64,000 nucleotides of DNA from Streptomyces sp. TRM68367 (GCF_014495685.1 NZ_JACTVI010000020.1:46796-110795); one strand, 5' to 3'; numbered from the stretch's first letter, positions 1 through 8,511 are shown. Translations and numbers: made by a program. The notes: generated by a model from the letters alone, not told the origin.

Positions 1-2
1 CC

Positions 3-434
3 CGGCCCGGGGCGAACGGCGTCGTCCACTCCTACCACGAGGCCCGCGAGACCCTGGACCTCGCCGACCGGCTCGGCGTGACAGACCCCGTGATCCACGC
101 GTCCGACCTGCTGGTGTTCCAGGTCCTTGGCCGGGACCGGGCAGCCATCACCGACCTCGTGGCCACCGTCCTCGGCGGTCTGGAACAGGCTCGCGGAGGG
201 CCCGCACCCCTCCTGAACACGCTCATCGCGTACTTCGACAGCGGCTGTGCCCACACCGTCACCGCACGGCGCCTCGGGCTCAGCGTACGAGCCGTGTCCT
301 ACCGCATCGCCCGGATCCGCACGCTGACCGGCTACGACCCCGCGCTCCCCGACCAGCGCTACGCACTCCAGACCGCCAGCCTGGGCGCACGCCTGCTCAA
401 CTGGCCCACGCAGCCCCTGGAGCCCTTCGACTGA
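3..434 (+). CDS. PucR/CdaR-like transcriptional regulator, C-terminal part (5' end outside window)
   Basis: The frame is open from the first bases, so this is the last ~143 residues of a longer protein. The visible part reads like the end of a PucR/CdaR-type regulator: a segment GVVHSYHEARETLDLADRLG, normally the tail of the GGDEF-like CdaR sensor domain, then a C-terminal PucR-type helix-turn-helix (TARRLGLSVRAVSYRIARIR). Family members are activators or repressors of catabolic or secondary-metabolic genes, with the DNA-binding domain at the extreme C terminus as here. A GTG at 78 could be taken for a start, but the conserved upstream residues show it is internal. The downstream neighbours are decayed, so no regulated partner is evident. 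Confidence 0.8.
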   Translation, partial: RPGANGVVHSYHEARETLDLADRLGVTDPVIHASDLLVFQVLGRDRAAITDLVATVLGGLEQARGGPAPLLNTLIAYFDSGCAHTVTARRLGLSVRAVSYRIARIRTLTGYDPALPDQRYALQTASLGARLLNWPTQPLEPFD

Positions 435-456
435 TAAAGGCACTGGGCGGTGGCCA

Positions 457-686
457 CTGACGACGGAGCAACAGCAGGCATGGCGCGGGCTGATCAACCT
501 GACGGCGCAGCTCCAGTCCGTACTGCGCCCCCGACCACCGGATGCCTTGACCGGCGTGACGCCACGTTCCGGCTCACCCCCGCCGGCCGAGCCGCCATCC
601 TCCAGGCCGCTCCCAGCCACGTCGAAGCAGTACGCAGACTCGGGTTTCTGGACGGGAGGGCGAACCCGGATCACCCCCAGGCGTAG
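457..686 (+). pseudogene. MarR-family regulator remnant (frameshifted, internally deleted)
   Basis: Two pieces of a MarR protein lie in different frames. From 457 one frame reads LTTEQQQAWRGLINLTAQLQ, which resembles the first helix of MarR regulators. From about 565 the frame used by the GTG at 450 reads FRLTPAGRAAILQAAPSHVE followed by AVRRLGFLDG, the typical end of the wing and dimerisation helix. The recognition helix and most of the wing that should separate them (about 60 residues) are missing, there is no good start codon, and the end is truncated (family members continue for another 20-30 residues). I read this as a decaying gene with a deletion and frameshift, not as a small functional protein. 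Confidence 0.65.
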
Positions 687-707
687 GGCTCGCAGGGGTG
701 GGCCGGC

Positions 708-1064
708 TCAACGGCTGCTCGCGGTGGCGGCGATGGCGGGCAGGACGGCCAGGGCGAGGATGCCGCCGGTGAGGGCGAGGACGGGGTAGCCGGCGGCGGA
801 GACGACGAGGCCGGAGGCGAGACCGCCGGTGGCGCCGGCGACGGCGATGGAGACATCGACCATGCCCTGGGTCTTGGCGCGGGTGGCCAGCGGCACGGCG
901 TCGGTGATCATCGCGGTGCCGGAGACGAGGCCGAGGTTCCAGCCCAGCCCCAGCAGGGCGAGCGCCAGCGAGAGAAGGGCGACGGAGTCCGCGGGCGCCG
1001 CGGCGGCGGTGATGCCGGCGGCCAGGAGGGTGAGGCCGGAGCCGACGGCGATGACAGTCAGCAC
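708..1064 (-). pseudogene. MFS transporter C-terminal remnant
   Basis: A 118-residue open frame on the minus strand carries about four hydrophobic helices in the layout of the last third of a major facilitator protein, including a loop with TDAVPLATRAKTQGMVDVS, a pattern seen in the C-terminal half of MFS drug exporters. Full-length MFS proteins have about 400 residues and 12 helices. The sequence upstream of the frame (1065-1224) contains no trace of the missing eight helices, so the gene is truncated. It sits beside a broken MarR gene, and a MarR-MFS pair is a common efflux arrangement, so both may derive from one lost locus. Function is unlikely. Confidence 0.6.
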
Positions 1065-1224
1065 GGGTAGAGCAAGAGCTCCGGATCACTCCGCGGCTCT
1101 AACACTGTGACCTGCATGTTCGCCGGCAGGAACGATCGTTGCTACGTCGGCGTCTCAGATACCGTCCGCACATACGTGCCACACTGCCAGACTCCATACG
1201 AGCAGAGGGAGCAAACGGGAGTCC

Positions 1225-1974
1225 ATGGAAAGCACAGCAATCACAGCCAGCACGGTCAGCATCGCCTCCGCCTCGCTCGCCTCCCTCTGGGACGAGATCT
1301 CCGGCACCCAGCCCGACCCGGACGTGTGGGTGGTGGTCGCCACCCTGGTCGCCGCGCTCGGTGTGGTCGTCCCGCCCACCTTCTGGCGCCTCTCCCGCAA
1401 CGCCATCACCATCGCCCACGAGGGCGGCCACGGACTCGTGGCCCTCCTCACCGGCCGCACTCTCACCGGCATACGCCTGCACTCCGACACCAGCGGCCTG
1501 ACGGTCAGCCGCGGCAAGCCGCACGGCATCGGCATGATCCTCACCGCGGCGGCCGGCTACACCGCGCCGCCGCTCCTCGGTCTCGGCGGCGCCGCGCTCC
1601 TGGCCGGCGGCCGCATCACCCTGCTCCTGTGGCTGGCCACGATCCTCTTGGTGGCCATGCTGGTCATGACCCGTAACGCCTACGGCGCCCTGACCGTCTT
1701 CGTCACCGGCGGCACCTTCGTCCTGGTGTCCTGGCTGACCGGCCCCCAGGTCCAGGCGGCGTTCGCGTACGCGGTGGTGTGGTTCCTGCTGCTGGGCGGT
1801 GTACGGCCGGCATTCGAGTTGCAGGCGAAGAGGGCGCGGGGAGGCGCAGGCGACTCGGACGCGGACCAGTTGTCGCGCCTGACGCACGTACCGGCGGGAC
1901 TGTGGTTTTTCCTGTTCCACGCGGTGTCGCTGTGCTCGCTGATAGGCGGAGGCCGCTGGCTGCTGGAATTGTGA
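1225..1974 (+). CDS. M50-family (site-2-protease-like) membrane metallopeptidase
   Basis: A 249-residue polytopic membrane protein. After a short N terminus there is a helix at about 33-53, then the zinc-protease motif HEGGH (His65, Glu66, His69) at the start of the next membrane segment, followed by several more hydrophobic helices to the C terminus. Placement of HExxH inside a membrane helix is the hallmark of the M50/site-2 protease fold, and the family cleaves substrates within the bilayer. The ATG at 1225 has a GGGAG Shine-Dalgarno a few bases upstream. The gene lies just upstream of aroA on the same strand, 142 bp apart. In other streptomycetes an M50-like gene stands in this place near sigR/rsrA, which are not seen here. 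The substrate is unknown. Confidence 0.8.
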   Translation: MESTAITASTVSIASASLASLWDEISGTQPDPDVWVVVATLVAALGVVVPPTFWRLSRNAITIAHEGGHGLVALLTGRTLTGIRLHSDTSGLTVSRGKPHGIGMILTAAAGYTAPPLLGLGGAALLAGGRITLLLWLATILLVAMLVMTRNAYGALTVFVTGGTFVLVSWLTGPQVQAAFAYAVVWFLLLGGVRPAFELQAKRARGGAGDSDADQLSRLTHVPAGLWFFLFHAVSLCSLIGGGRWLLEL

Positions 1975-2116
1975 CGCGTCCCGAAGGAGGCGCGTCACAG
2001 TTCCAGGGGTGCGGGGCTGTGTCGACATGCGGCTCCGCCGCATGGGCGCGACCAGCCACAACGGCGCCGCACCCGACAAACGACCTACCCAGCCCCCTGC
2101 TTATAAAGTGGGCCCT

Positions 2117-3448
2117 ATGGCCGTTAACCCCGCACACACCGCCCTCTGGCCCGCCCCGCACGCGAGCGGAGCCGTCGACGCGACGGTCCACGTGCCCGGG
2201 TCCAAGTCGGTCACCAACCGCGCCCTCGTCCTCGCCTCCCTCGCCTCCGAGCCCGGCTGGCTGCGCCGCCCCCTCCGCTCCCGCGACACCCTGCTGATGG
2301 CCGGCGCCCTGCGCGAGATGGGCGTCGCCATCGAGGAAACCGTGTCCTCCAGCTCCTCCATCGCGGGCGGCTCCGGCGAGGCCTGGCGCGTCATCCCCGC
2401 GGGCCTGCACGGCCCGGCCACGGTCGACGTCGGCAACGCCGGCACGGTGATGCGCTTCCTGCCGCCGGTCGCCGCGCTCGCCGACGGCCCCATCCGCTTC
2501 GACGGCGACCCCAGGGCGTACGAGCGCCCCCTGCACGGCGTCATCGACGCCCTGCGCCAGCTCGGCGCCCGGATCGACGACGGCGGGCGCGGCACGCTGC
2601 CGCTGACCGTGTACGGGGGCGGCGCCCTGGACGGCGGCCCGGTGGCGATCGACGCGTCCTCGTCGTCGCAGTTCGTCAGCGCCCTGCTGCTGTCCGGACC
2701 GCGCTTCAACCAGGGCGTCGAGGTGCGCCACACCGGGGCCACGCTGCCGTCCATGCCGCACATCCGGATGACCGTAGACATGCTGCGCGCGGTCGGCGCC
2801 CAGGTGGACACCCCCGAGTCGGGCGGCGAGCCGAACGTCTGGCGGGTCACGCCGGGCGCCCTGCTCGGCCGGGACCTGACCATCGAGCCGGACCTGTCCA
2901 ACGCACAGCCGTTCCTGGCGGCGGCGCTGGTGACCGGCGGCAAGGTCGTCATCCCCGACTGGCCGGACCGGACCACCCAGCCCGGCGACCGGCTGCGCGA
3001 GATCTTCACCGAGATGGGCGGTTCCTGCCAACTCACGGACTATGGCCTGGAGTTCACCGGTTCGGGTGCCGTCCACGGCATCGACGTGGACCTCAGCGAG
3101 GTCGGCGAGCTGACCCCGGGCATCGCCGCGGTCGCCGCTCTGGCCGACTCCCCGTCGACGCTGCGCGGCGTCGCGCATCTGCGCCTGCACGAAACGGACC
3201 GCCTGGCCGCGCTCACCAAGGAGATCAACGAACTCGGCGGGGACGTGACCGAGACCGCCGACGGCCTGCACATCCGCCCGCGGCCCTTGCACGGCGGGGT
3301 CTTCCACACGTACGAGGACCACCGCATGGCGACCGCCGGCGCGGTGCTCGGCCTCGCGGTCGAGGGCGTGCAGATCGAGAACGTGGCGACGACGGCGAAG
3401 ACCCTGCCGGACTTCCCCGACCTGTGGACCGGGATGCTCGGGGCGTAG
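2117..3448 (+). CDS. aroA: 3-phosphoshikimate 1-carboxyvinyltransferase (EPSP synthase)
   Basis: EPSP synthase joins phosphoenolpyruvate to shikimate-3-phosphate, the sixth step of the shikimate pathway to aromatic amino acids. The 443-residue product has the usual length and motifs: [14 protein letters not shown] near the N terminus (catalytic Lys), GNAGTVMRF (PEP-binding loop), [25 protein letters not shown] and [17 protein letters not shown] at the C terminus. A longer frame begins at 2009, but conservation begins with [14 protein letters not shown], so ATG 2117 is chosen. The loop has Phe where Escherichia coli-type enzymes have Pro after MR, as is usual in actinobacteria as far as I recall. 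rsgA follows 17 bp downstream and is probably co-transcribed. Confidence 0.97.
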   Translation: MAVNPAHTALWPAPHASGAVDATVHVPGSKSVTNRALVLASLASEPGWLRRPLRSRDTLLMAGALREMGVAIEETVSSSSSIAGGSGEAWRVIPAGLHGPATVDVGNAGTVMRFLPPVAALADGPIRFDGDPRAYERPLHGVIDALRQLGARIDDGGRGTLPLTVYGGGALDGGPVAIDASSSSQFVSALLLSGPRFNQGVEVRHTGATLPSMPHIRMTVDMLRAVGAQVDTPESGGEPNVWRVTPGALLGRDLTIEPDLSNAQPFLAAALVTGGKVVIPDWPDRTTQPGDRLREIFTEMGGSCQLTDYGLEFTGSGAVHGIDVDLSEVGELTPGIAAVAALADSPSTLRGVAHLRLHETDRLAALTKEINELGGDVTETADGLHIRPRPLHGGVFHTYEDHRMATAGAVLGLAVEGVQIENVATTAKTLPDFPDLWTGMLGA

Positions 3449-3465
3449 GGACGCGGGGACACGCC

Positions 3466-4476
3466 ATGCGCCGTTACGGCAAGCACACCGACGAGGACGA
3501 CATCCGCAGCCGCCCCGGACGCCGGGGCACCCGGCCCCGTACGCACACCCGGCCCAAGCACGAGGACGCCGCCGAGGGCATGGTCCTCACCGTCGACCGG
3601 GGAAGGCTGACGTGCCTCGTCGAGGACCGTGTCGTGATGGCGATGAAGGCCCGCGAACTGGGCCGCAAGGCCGCGGTGGTGGGCGACCGGGTGGCGCTCG
3701 TCGGCGACCTGACCGGCGGGAAGGACACGCTGGCGCGGATCGTGCGGATCGAGGAGCGGACGTCGGTGCTGCGCCGTACCGCGGACGACGACGATCCCTA
3801 CGAGCGGGTCGTCGTCGCCAACGCCGACCAGCTGGCGATCGTCACGGCCCTCGCCGACCCCGAGCCGCGGCCCCGGCTGATCGACCGCTGTCTGGTCGCG
3901 GCGTACGACGGTGGCCTGGAGCCGCTGCTGGTGATGACGAAGTCGGACCTCGCGCCGCCGGACAAGTTGCTGGAGCTGTACGGGGCGCTGGACACCCCGT
4001 ACGTCGTCACGAGCCGTGAGGAGTTGGAGGACGGGAGCGCCGCGGACCGGGTGCGCGAGCAACTGGACGGCAAAATCACGGCGTTCGTGGGGCACTCGGG
4101 GGTCGGCAAGACGACGCTCGTGAACGCGCTCGTGGCGGCTGACCGGCAGCGTACGACGGGGGTCGTGAACGCGGTGACGGGCCGTGGCCGCCATACGACG
4201 ACCTCGGCGCTGGCGCTGCCGCTGGCGGGCGTGGACGGGTGGGTCGTCGACACACCGGGCGTACGGTCGTTCGGGCTGGCGCACATCGATCCGTCACGGG
4301 TGATCGGCGCCTTCCCCGACCTCGAACCCGGTACGGAGGGCTGCCCCCGCGCGTGCAGCCACGATGAGCCGGACTGCGCGCTGGACGCGTGGGTGGCCGA
4401 GGGGCATGCGGATCCGGCGCGGCTGTACTCGCTGCGGCGGCTGCTGGCCTCGCGGGAGCAGAGGGACGGCGACTGA
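3466..4476 (+). CDS. rsgA: Ribosome small-subunit-dependent GTPase A
   Basis: RsgA (YjeQ) is a circularly permuted GTPase that checks maturation of the 30S subunit. In the 336-residue product an N-terminal OB-fold region (about 20-95) is followed by the permuted G motifs: G4 TKSDL, then G1 GHSGVGKTTLVNAL and G3 DTPG. A C-terminal zinc knuckle follows with Cys-rich EGCPRACSHDEPDC. The order G4-G5-G1-G2-G3 is diagnostic. ATG 3466 is preferred over an upstream in-frame start because MRRYGKHTDEDD matches actinobacterial N termini and the upstream residues overlap the end of aroA. The aroA-rsgA pairing is conserved in actinobacteria and suggests one transcript. Confidence 0.96.
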   Translation: MRRYGKHTDEDDIRSRPGRRGTRPRTHTRPKHEDAAEGMVLTVDRGRLTCLVEDRVVMAMKARELGRKAAVVGDRVALVGDLTGGKDTLARIVRIEERTSVLRRTADDDDPYERVVVANADQLAIVTALADPEPRPRLIDRCLVAAYDGGLEPLLVMTKSDLAPPDKLLELYGALDTPYVVTSREELEDGSAADRVREQLDGKITAFVGHSGVGKTTLVNALVAADRQRTTGVVNAVTGRGRHTTTSALALPLAGVDGWVVDTPGVRSFGLAHIDPSRVIGAFPDLEPGTEGCPRACSHDEPDCALDAWVAEGHADPARLYSLRRLLASREQRDGD

Positions 4477-4667
4477 GCCGGGGTTGCCCGGGAATGTGAC
4501 TCAACCCGGGAGGGTGCCTGATCGTCTCTTTGACCAGGGCTTGACTATCCTTTGTTTGCGCCGGGACCGGCACGGAAATTGCATAAAGCGCACGGGTGCA
4601 CGAGCTGGAACCGAGCCAGACGAACGAGACGAAGCGGTCACCGAACGGGGACTCGGGAGGACGACAC

Positions 4668-4991
4668 ATGGCGTGGCTGCTGGTCATCGTGGCTGGGTTG
4701 CTCGAAACAGGCTTCGCCGTGAGTCTGAAACTGTCCCACGGTTTCACCCGGCTCTGGCCGACCGTCGCCTTCTGCATCTTCGCCCTCGGCAGCTTCGGGC
4801 TGCTGACCATGGCGCTGAAGAAGCTCGATGTGGGGCCCGCGTACGCGGTGTGGACCGGGATCGGCGCGGCGGGTACGGCGATCTACGGCATGGTGTTCCT
4901 GGGCGACCTGGTGTCGATCCTGAAGATCGTGTCGATCACGCTGGTGATCGTGGGCGTGATCGGCTTGCAGCTGTCGGGCTCGGCACACTGA
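4668..4991 (+). CDS. SMR-family multidrug/quaternary-ammonium or guanidinium exporter
   Basis: A 107-residue protein with four hydrophobic helices, the size and topology of small multidrug resistance proteins. The essential membrane-embedded Glu is present in helix 1 (GLLETGFAVSLKLS, residue 13), and the conserved PAYAVWTGIGAAGTA segment is in helix 3. SMR proteins work as antiparallel dimers and exchange protons for cationic drugs or, in the Gdx/SugE branch, guanidinium; the WTGIGA segment fits SugE/Gdx. The start is placed at ATG 4668, after GGGAGG, rather than at the longer frame beginning 4596. The 191-bp leader is long enough for a riboswitch, but I could not fit any guanidine-riboswitch consensus. 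A convergent TetR gene follows 20 bp away. Confidence 0.88.
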   Translation: MAWLLVIVAGLLETGFAVSLKLSHGFTRLWPTVAFCIFALGSFGLLTMALKKLDVGPAYAVWTGIGAAGTAIYGMVFLGDLVSILKIVSITLVIVGVIGLQLSGSAH

Positions 4992-5011
4992 GCCCACGTG
5001 TTGGCCGGCTG

Positions 5012-5620
5012 CTACACGGACTGCCGATGAAGCGCACCGCGCACGAGATCGGCGATGCCCCCTTCTCCTGGCGGGGCCGCGACGCAGGAGAGGGCGAGAC
5101 GGACGACCAGTTCGCAGGAGCGGGCGAGGTCGGCGGCGTCCGACCTGGAGACGCCGGGTCCGGCGAGGACGGCCACGGCGCGGTCGCGGACGATGGACAC
5201 GAAGTCGCCGGGCGAGGGCAGCGGGCCGTCGGCGCGGCGCTGTGCCGGTACGGCGGAGGAGGACGGGACGGCGGAGAGGGTCGGTGAGGGCAGCCGTTCG
5301 CTCCAGCAGCCGGTGAGCATGGCGCGGACGAGGACGTTCTCGCGGGCCGCGGAGGTGGTCCACTCGGCGGTGGCGGTGAGCCGTTCACGCGGGTCGCTGT
5401 ACCCGGTCAGGGCCCGGTCGACCCCGGCGAGATACCCGTCGGCCTCTCTCCTGACGAGCGCCCGGGCCAGGCCTTCCTTGCTCCCGAACTCGTTGTACAG
5501 CGTCTGCCGGGACACTCCCGCCGCGGCGGCCACATCCACCATCCGCACAGCGGACCATGGCCGACGCGCCAACGCCGTGTAAGCGGCGTCCAGCAGAGAT
5601 TCCCGCGCTGCAGGCATCAT
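5012..5620 (-). CDS. TetR/AcrR-family transcriptional regulator
   Basis: A 202-residue protein with an N-terminal TetR DNA-binding domain: helix 1 RESLLDAAYTALARRPWSAV, then the helix-turn-helix MVDVAAAAGVSRQTLYNEFGSKEGL (about residues 25-50), the most recognisable part of the family. The C-terminal ligand and dimer domain is variable. The gene converges on the SMR exporter gene, and TetR proteins often control neighbouring efflux genes, so the SMR gene is a plausible but unproven target. An inverted repeat overlaps its own promoter region and may be its operator. Initiation is at ATG 5620 or the adjacent in-frame ATG one codon in. Confidence 0.88.
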   Translation of the reverse strand: MMPAARESLLDAAYTALARRPWSAVRMVDVAAAAGVSRQTLYNEFGSKEGLARALVRREADGYLAGVDRALTGYSDPRERLTATAEWTTSAARENVLVRAMLTGCWSERLPSPTLSAVPSSSAVPAQRRADGPLPSPGDFVSIVRDRAVAVLAGPGVSRSDAADLARSCELVVRLALSCVAAPPGEGGIADLVRGALHRQSV

Positions 5621-5656
5621 CGCCTCCCCTTGGGGCGAGCGGCTCTGGGCCCAGGT

Positions 5657-5681
5657 TTGACGCGCCCAGCCCCACTGTCAA
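5657..5681. promoter_or_regulatory. Candidate TetR operator/promoter upstream of the TetR gene
   Basis: TTGAC and its complement GTCAA are separated by 15 bases, 37-61 bp upstream of the TetR start. On the minus strand the same bases supply a TTGACA -35 hexamer. The placement suits autorepression, but the arms are only 5 bp and no clear -10 hexamer is seen, so this is tentative. Confidence 0.3.
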
Positions 5682-5903
5682 GGGTCCCCGAGTCCTCGAC
5701 AGGGACACATGTCGGCCAATAGGCACGGGAGTTGTGGTGGGTACGGCGGCCGGTGGGTGGTGCGGGTTGTGTTGTCTGCCTGCGGCGGCCTGTGCGGGTG
5801 CGTGGGTGTGCGCGTAGCGCCTGCGGTGAGGTTATGGGTCGGGGACTGCGGCCCGTCGCAACTGCGGGCATGCGTGCCGCCTGGGGCGGCACAGGTGGGC
5901 GCA

Positions 5904-6035
5904 GCGGCACCCCGCCAGCGCCGGGCTGCGCGCCCCACCCCCGGCCAGCCGCAACGCCGGGCACCCGGCAAGCACGGTCCAGCCGACGCAGGCAACCCGC
6001 GGCACCCCGCCAGCGCCCGGCTGCGCGCCCCACCC
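5904..6035. repeat. Pair of 37-bp direct repeats in the TetR-hisN intergenic region
   Basis: The region 5621-6135 (515 bp) has no convincing gene. It holds two direct copies of a GC-rich 37-mer, at 5904-5940 and 5999-6035, differing at one base and starting 95 bp apart. Each begins GCGGCACCCCGCCAGC and ends CGCGCCCCACCC. Frames through the region are low-complexity Gly/Pro/Arg runs and look like shadows. The hisN promoter must lie between 6036 and 6135 or within the repeat zone. Confidence 0.75.
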
Positions 6036-6135
6036 GCCCCGCCCACCCCGGCTCGCCGACCCACGCAACAAACGCCGATCATCGCCCCACGCCCCCTGTA
6101 GCCCCACCCCAACCCCGACAGATACCGTTCATCAC

Positions 6136-6933
6136 ATGCCCGACTACCTCGACGACCTGCGTCTCGCCCACGTCCTCGCGGACGCCGCCGACGCCGCGAC
6201 GACGGACCGGTTCAAGGCCCTCGACCTCAAGGTCGAGACCAAACCGGACATGACGCCGGTGAGCGAAGCGGACAAGTCGGCGGAAGAACTCATCCGCGGC
6301 CAGTTGCAGCGCGCCCGGCCCAGAGACGCGATCCTCGGCGAGGAGTACGGCGTCGAGGGCACCGGCCCCCGCCGCTGGGTCATCGACCCGATCGACGGCA
6401 CCAAGAACTACGTCCGCGGCGTCCCCGTCTGGGCCACCCTCATCGCCCTGATGGAAGCCGGCGAGGGCGGCTTCCAGCCCGTCGTCGGCGTCGTCTCCGC
6501 CCCGGCCCTCGGCCGCCGCTGGTGGGCCGCGCAGGGCCACGGTGCCTTCACCGGCCGCAGTCTCTCCAAGGCCTCCCGCCTCCGGGTGTCCGCCGTGTCC
6601 AAGCTCTCCGACGCCTCCTTCGCGTATTCCTCACTCAGCGGCTGGGAGGCACAGGGCCGCCTGGACGGCTTCCTGGACCTGACCCGCGAAGTGTGGCGCA
6701 CGCGCGCGTACGGCGACTTCTGGCCGTACATGATGGTCGCCGAGGGCGCGGTCGACATGTGCGCCGAGCCGGAGCTGTCCCTGTGGGACATGGCCGCCAC
6801 CGCGATCATCGTCAGCGAGGCGGGCGGCAGCTTCACCGGCCTCGACGGCCGCCCCGGCCCGCACAGCGGCAACGCGGCCGCCTCGAACGGCCTGCTCCAC
6901 GACGAATTGCTCGGCTACCTGAACCAGCGCTAG
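6136..6933 (+). CDS. hisN: Histidinol-phosphatase, inositol-monophosphatase family
   Basis: A 265-residue member of the inositol monophosphatase fold. The metal and phosphate motifs are all visible: GEEYG (about 70), [17 protein letters not shown] (about 86-102) and, near the C terminus, [18 protein letters not shown] with the second metal Asp. Actinobacteria use an enzyme of this family (HisN), not the HisB phosphatase domain, to dephosphorylate histidinol-phosphate in histidine synthesis. The sequence around [19 protein letters not shown] matches that branch better than generic SuhB. The start follows a long repeat-bearing gap. A dead transposon begins directly at the stop codon, so the native terminator has probably been lost or replaced by the transposon hairpin. 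Confidence 0.9.
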   Translation: MPDYLDDLRLAHVLADAADAATTDRFKALDLKVETKPDMTPVSEADKSAEELIRGQLQRARPRDAILGEEYGVEGTGPRRWVIDPIDGTKNYVRGVPVWATLIALMEAGEGGFQPVVGVVSAPALGRRWWAAQGHGAFTGRSLSKASRLRVSAVSKLSDASFAYSSLSGWEAQGRLDGFLDLTREVWRTRAYGDFWPYMMVAEGAVDMCAEPELSLWDMAATAIIVSEAGGSFTGLDGRPGPHSGNAAASNGLLHDELLGYLNQR

Positions 6934-7701
6934 TCAACGACCCGGGACTAAAGTCCCGGGCTTGCACAAGGGCATCACTGACGGTGACGCTGCGTTTGCG
7001 TCCAGCCCTGTCCCGCTGGCGCGGTGGTGGGGCAGGGGCCGTTGACTGGACCCCGCGTCGCCACAACTCCCACGCGCGGGCGCGGATGTTGCGGGAGCTG
7101 TCGCGATCCGCGTGCGCAACGACGCCGCAGGACCGGCATGCGAACCAGGCCTGACTGACCCGTGAGGAACCACATGCCGTCCCGGCACACGAGATCGGAC
7201 TCGCCCTTGCGGTACAGGGCCAGGGTGGCCAACTGCTCCGGGGAGGCGGTGAACGCCACGTCCTTCACGCGCCCCCGCACGGTCCAGATGGACACCTGCC
7301 GCTCGCCGGTCTGCCAGGACAGCATCCGGTCGTCGTACGGCTGCGCGCTGTGCGGTCGGAAGGTGATCGGCTTCCGGTGGCCTTCCGGTACCGCTTGGAA
7401 CCGGGTCTGCCAGGTTCCCGGCCTTGAAATTCGCCGTCAGCGTGGCGTACGCGGCGCACGTCTTCTTGATCACGTGCTGGGCGGCCTGTGCTCCCAGCCC
7501 CCAGCGGGCCTTGATCTCGGCGTAGGCGTGCTCGCGCAGCGCGAAATCCCTCTTCACGCCCTTGTCGAAGGCGACCTGGCTCACACAGTCAGCGGCCTCG
7601 TTGCAGGCGCGCAGGGTCGTCTCAAGTGCCGCCGCCTGCACGGGCGTCGGCAGCAGCTTGACCTGCACCACCAGCTTCACGATCACCGCGTACACACCCA
7701 T
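6934..7701 (-). pseudogene. tnpB: tnpB remnant with frameshift and deleted nuclease core
   Basis: Reading leftwards from ATG 7701, the N terminus is intact (KLVVQVKLLPTPVQAAALET, then helices up to ATLTANFKAGNL). A frameshift near 7420 breaks the frame, and the next piece resumes as PYDDRMLSWQTGERQVSIWT and continues to RDGMWFLT. After that the sequence jumps to QAWFACRSCGVVAHADRDSS in a third frame, the end of the C-terminal zinc ribbon with the last catalytic Asp region. The RuvC core with its first Asp and Glu, and the first CxxC pair, are missing. A full TnpB has about 400 residues; roughly 250 survive in three frames. It cannot encode an active nuclease. Confidence 0.8.
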
Positions 7702-7925
7702 GCGACTCCCGCCACACGTTCCCCACCCATCATCCGACCGGTGAACCTGCCACCGCGGGTACGCAGCGCCAGCTCCGTACGACAGAGCACCCGGCCGCGT
7801 CACGGCCGAGCAGATACCAGCGATACCGCGGCGCTACGCGCCCCGACCACAAGGATGCAATCCCTCCCAGGGCTGAACCCCTGGGTTCCCCGCAAGAATC
7901 TGCTGAAGCGGCTCTCTTGTTGACC
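6934..7925 (-). mobile_element. Degenerate IS605/IS1341-type element (tnpB only)
   Basis: The element contains only a broken tnpB; no tnpA is present. Its right end abuts the hisN stop codon and carries a perfect hairpin at 6941-6960 (arms CCCGGGAC/GTCCCGGG, loop TAAA), as expected for the subterminal fold of IS605-type right ends. The other end is near 7880-7925, where a second stem (CCAGGG...CCCTGG, 7868-7884) lies close to GTTGAC. GTCAAC at 6933-6938 and GTTGAC at 7920-7925 give approximate borders. The exact ends are inferred, since these elements make no target duplication. Confidence 0.6.
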
Positions 7926-8020
7926 CCCCTCATGACCTGCCACCCTGAGAGTCCCCCCACTTGTGAATTTGTGAAACAGTGAACAAACGGCGGGGACACA
8001 CCAGGAGGTGGCTCCATCCC

Positions 8021-8413
8021 ATGCTCGTCCGCGACGCCATGAGCACAGTGGTCCTCACCATCGGCCCTACCCACACCCTTCGCCAGGCCGCAGCCCTGAT
8101 GTCCGCCCGCCGGGTCGGCGCGGCCGTGGTCCACGACCCGGACGCCGGCGGCATCGGCATCCTCACCGAGCGCGACATCCTCAACTCCGTCGGCCTCGGC
8201 GAGAACCCGGACACCGAACGCGCCGACGATCACACCACCACCGACGTCGTGTTCGCCGCGCCGTCCTGGACCCTGGAGGAGGCGGCCCGCGCCATGGCGC
8301 ACGGCGGCTTCCGCCACCTCATCGTCCTCGACCACGACGAACCCATCGGCATCGTCTCGGTCCGCGACATCATCCGCTGCTGGGCCCCGGGACGGCAGCA
8401 CGTACCGGCCTGA
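8021..8413 (+). CDS. Tandem CBS-domain protein
   Basis: A 130-residue protein made of two CBS motifs. The first begins MLVRDAMSTVVLTIGPTHTL and ends GIGILTERDIL. The second covers TTDVVFAAPSWTLEEAARAM to GIVSVRDIIRCW. CBS pairs bind adenine nucleotides and usually act as energy sensors or modulators; stand-alone two-CBS proteins like this are common in streptomycetes, with no defined partner. ATG 8021 follows AGGAGGTGG; an in-frame GTG at 7979 would add 14 basic residues and lacks a good ribosome site. A hairpin terminator lies downstream, so the gene appears monocistronic. The upstream 7926-8020 gap holds its promoter. Confidence 0.87.
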   Translation: MLVRDAMSTVVLTIGPTHTLRQAAALMSARRVGAAVVHDPDAGGIGILTERDILNSVGLGENPDTERADDHTTTDVVFAAPSWTLEEAARAMAHGGFRHLIVLDHDEPIGIVSVRDIIRCWAPGRQHVPA

Positions 8414-8439
8414 CCCCGTCACGACAGGCAAAACGAAAC

Positions 8440-8472
8440 GGGCCGGGCCGACCCCTGAAGGGAACCCGGCCC
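8440..8472 (+). terminator. Hairpin terminator after the CBS gene
   Basis: Arms GGGCCGGG (8440-8447) and CCCGGCCC (8465-8472) flank a 17-base loop, 27 bp behind the stop codon. There is no T tract, as is usual for Streptomyces terminators. Confidence 0.6.
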
Positions 8473-8496
8473 GCGCCCCGGCAAGCGATCCAGATG

Positions 8497-8511
8497 TTAG
8501 ACCGCATCTAA
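8497..8511. promoter_or_regulatory. Fur/PerR-type operator upstream of the fur-like gene
   Basis: TTAGA-CCGCA-TCTAA is a perfect 5-bp inverted repeat. Laid over the PerR box (TTAnAAT-n-ATTnTAA) it keeps five of seven bases in each half, with the central AT pairs replaced by GC. It sits 66 bp upstream of the start of the Fur-family gene and 84 bp past the end of the CBS gene, in one of the few AT-rich spots here, which fits autoregulation. Confidence 0.6.

Noticed and set aside
450..686. Small intact gene of 78 codons
   Set aside because: Only its second half resembles a protein family (MarR C terminus), and the matching N-terminal piece is in another frame, so it is better described as a pseudogene.
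1703..3322. 539-aa minus-strand open frame opposite aroA
   Set aside because: It is fully antisense to a complete aroA and reads as Gly/Arg/Val/Asp-rich shadow sequence with no motif; long antisense frames are expected at 70 % GC.
4477..4667. Guanidine riboswitch in the SMR leader
   Set aside because: One GCGC-ACGG-GTGC hairpin resembles a guanidine-II loop, but the second ACGR hairpin is missing and neither guanidine-I nor -III conserved cores are found. A covariance-model search would settle it.
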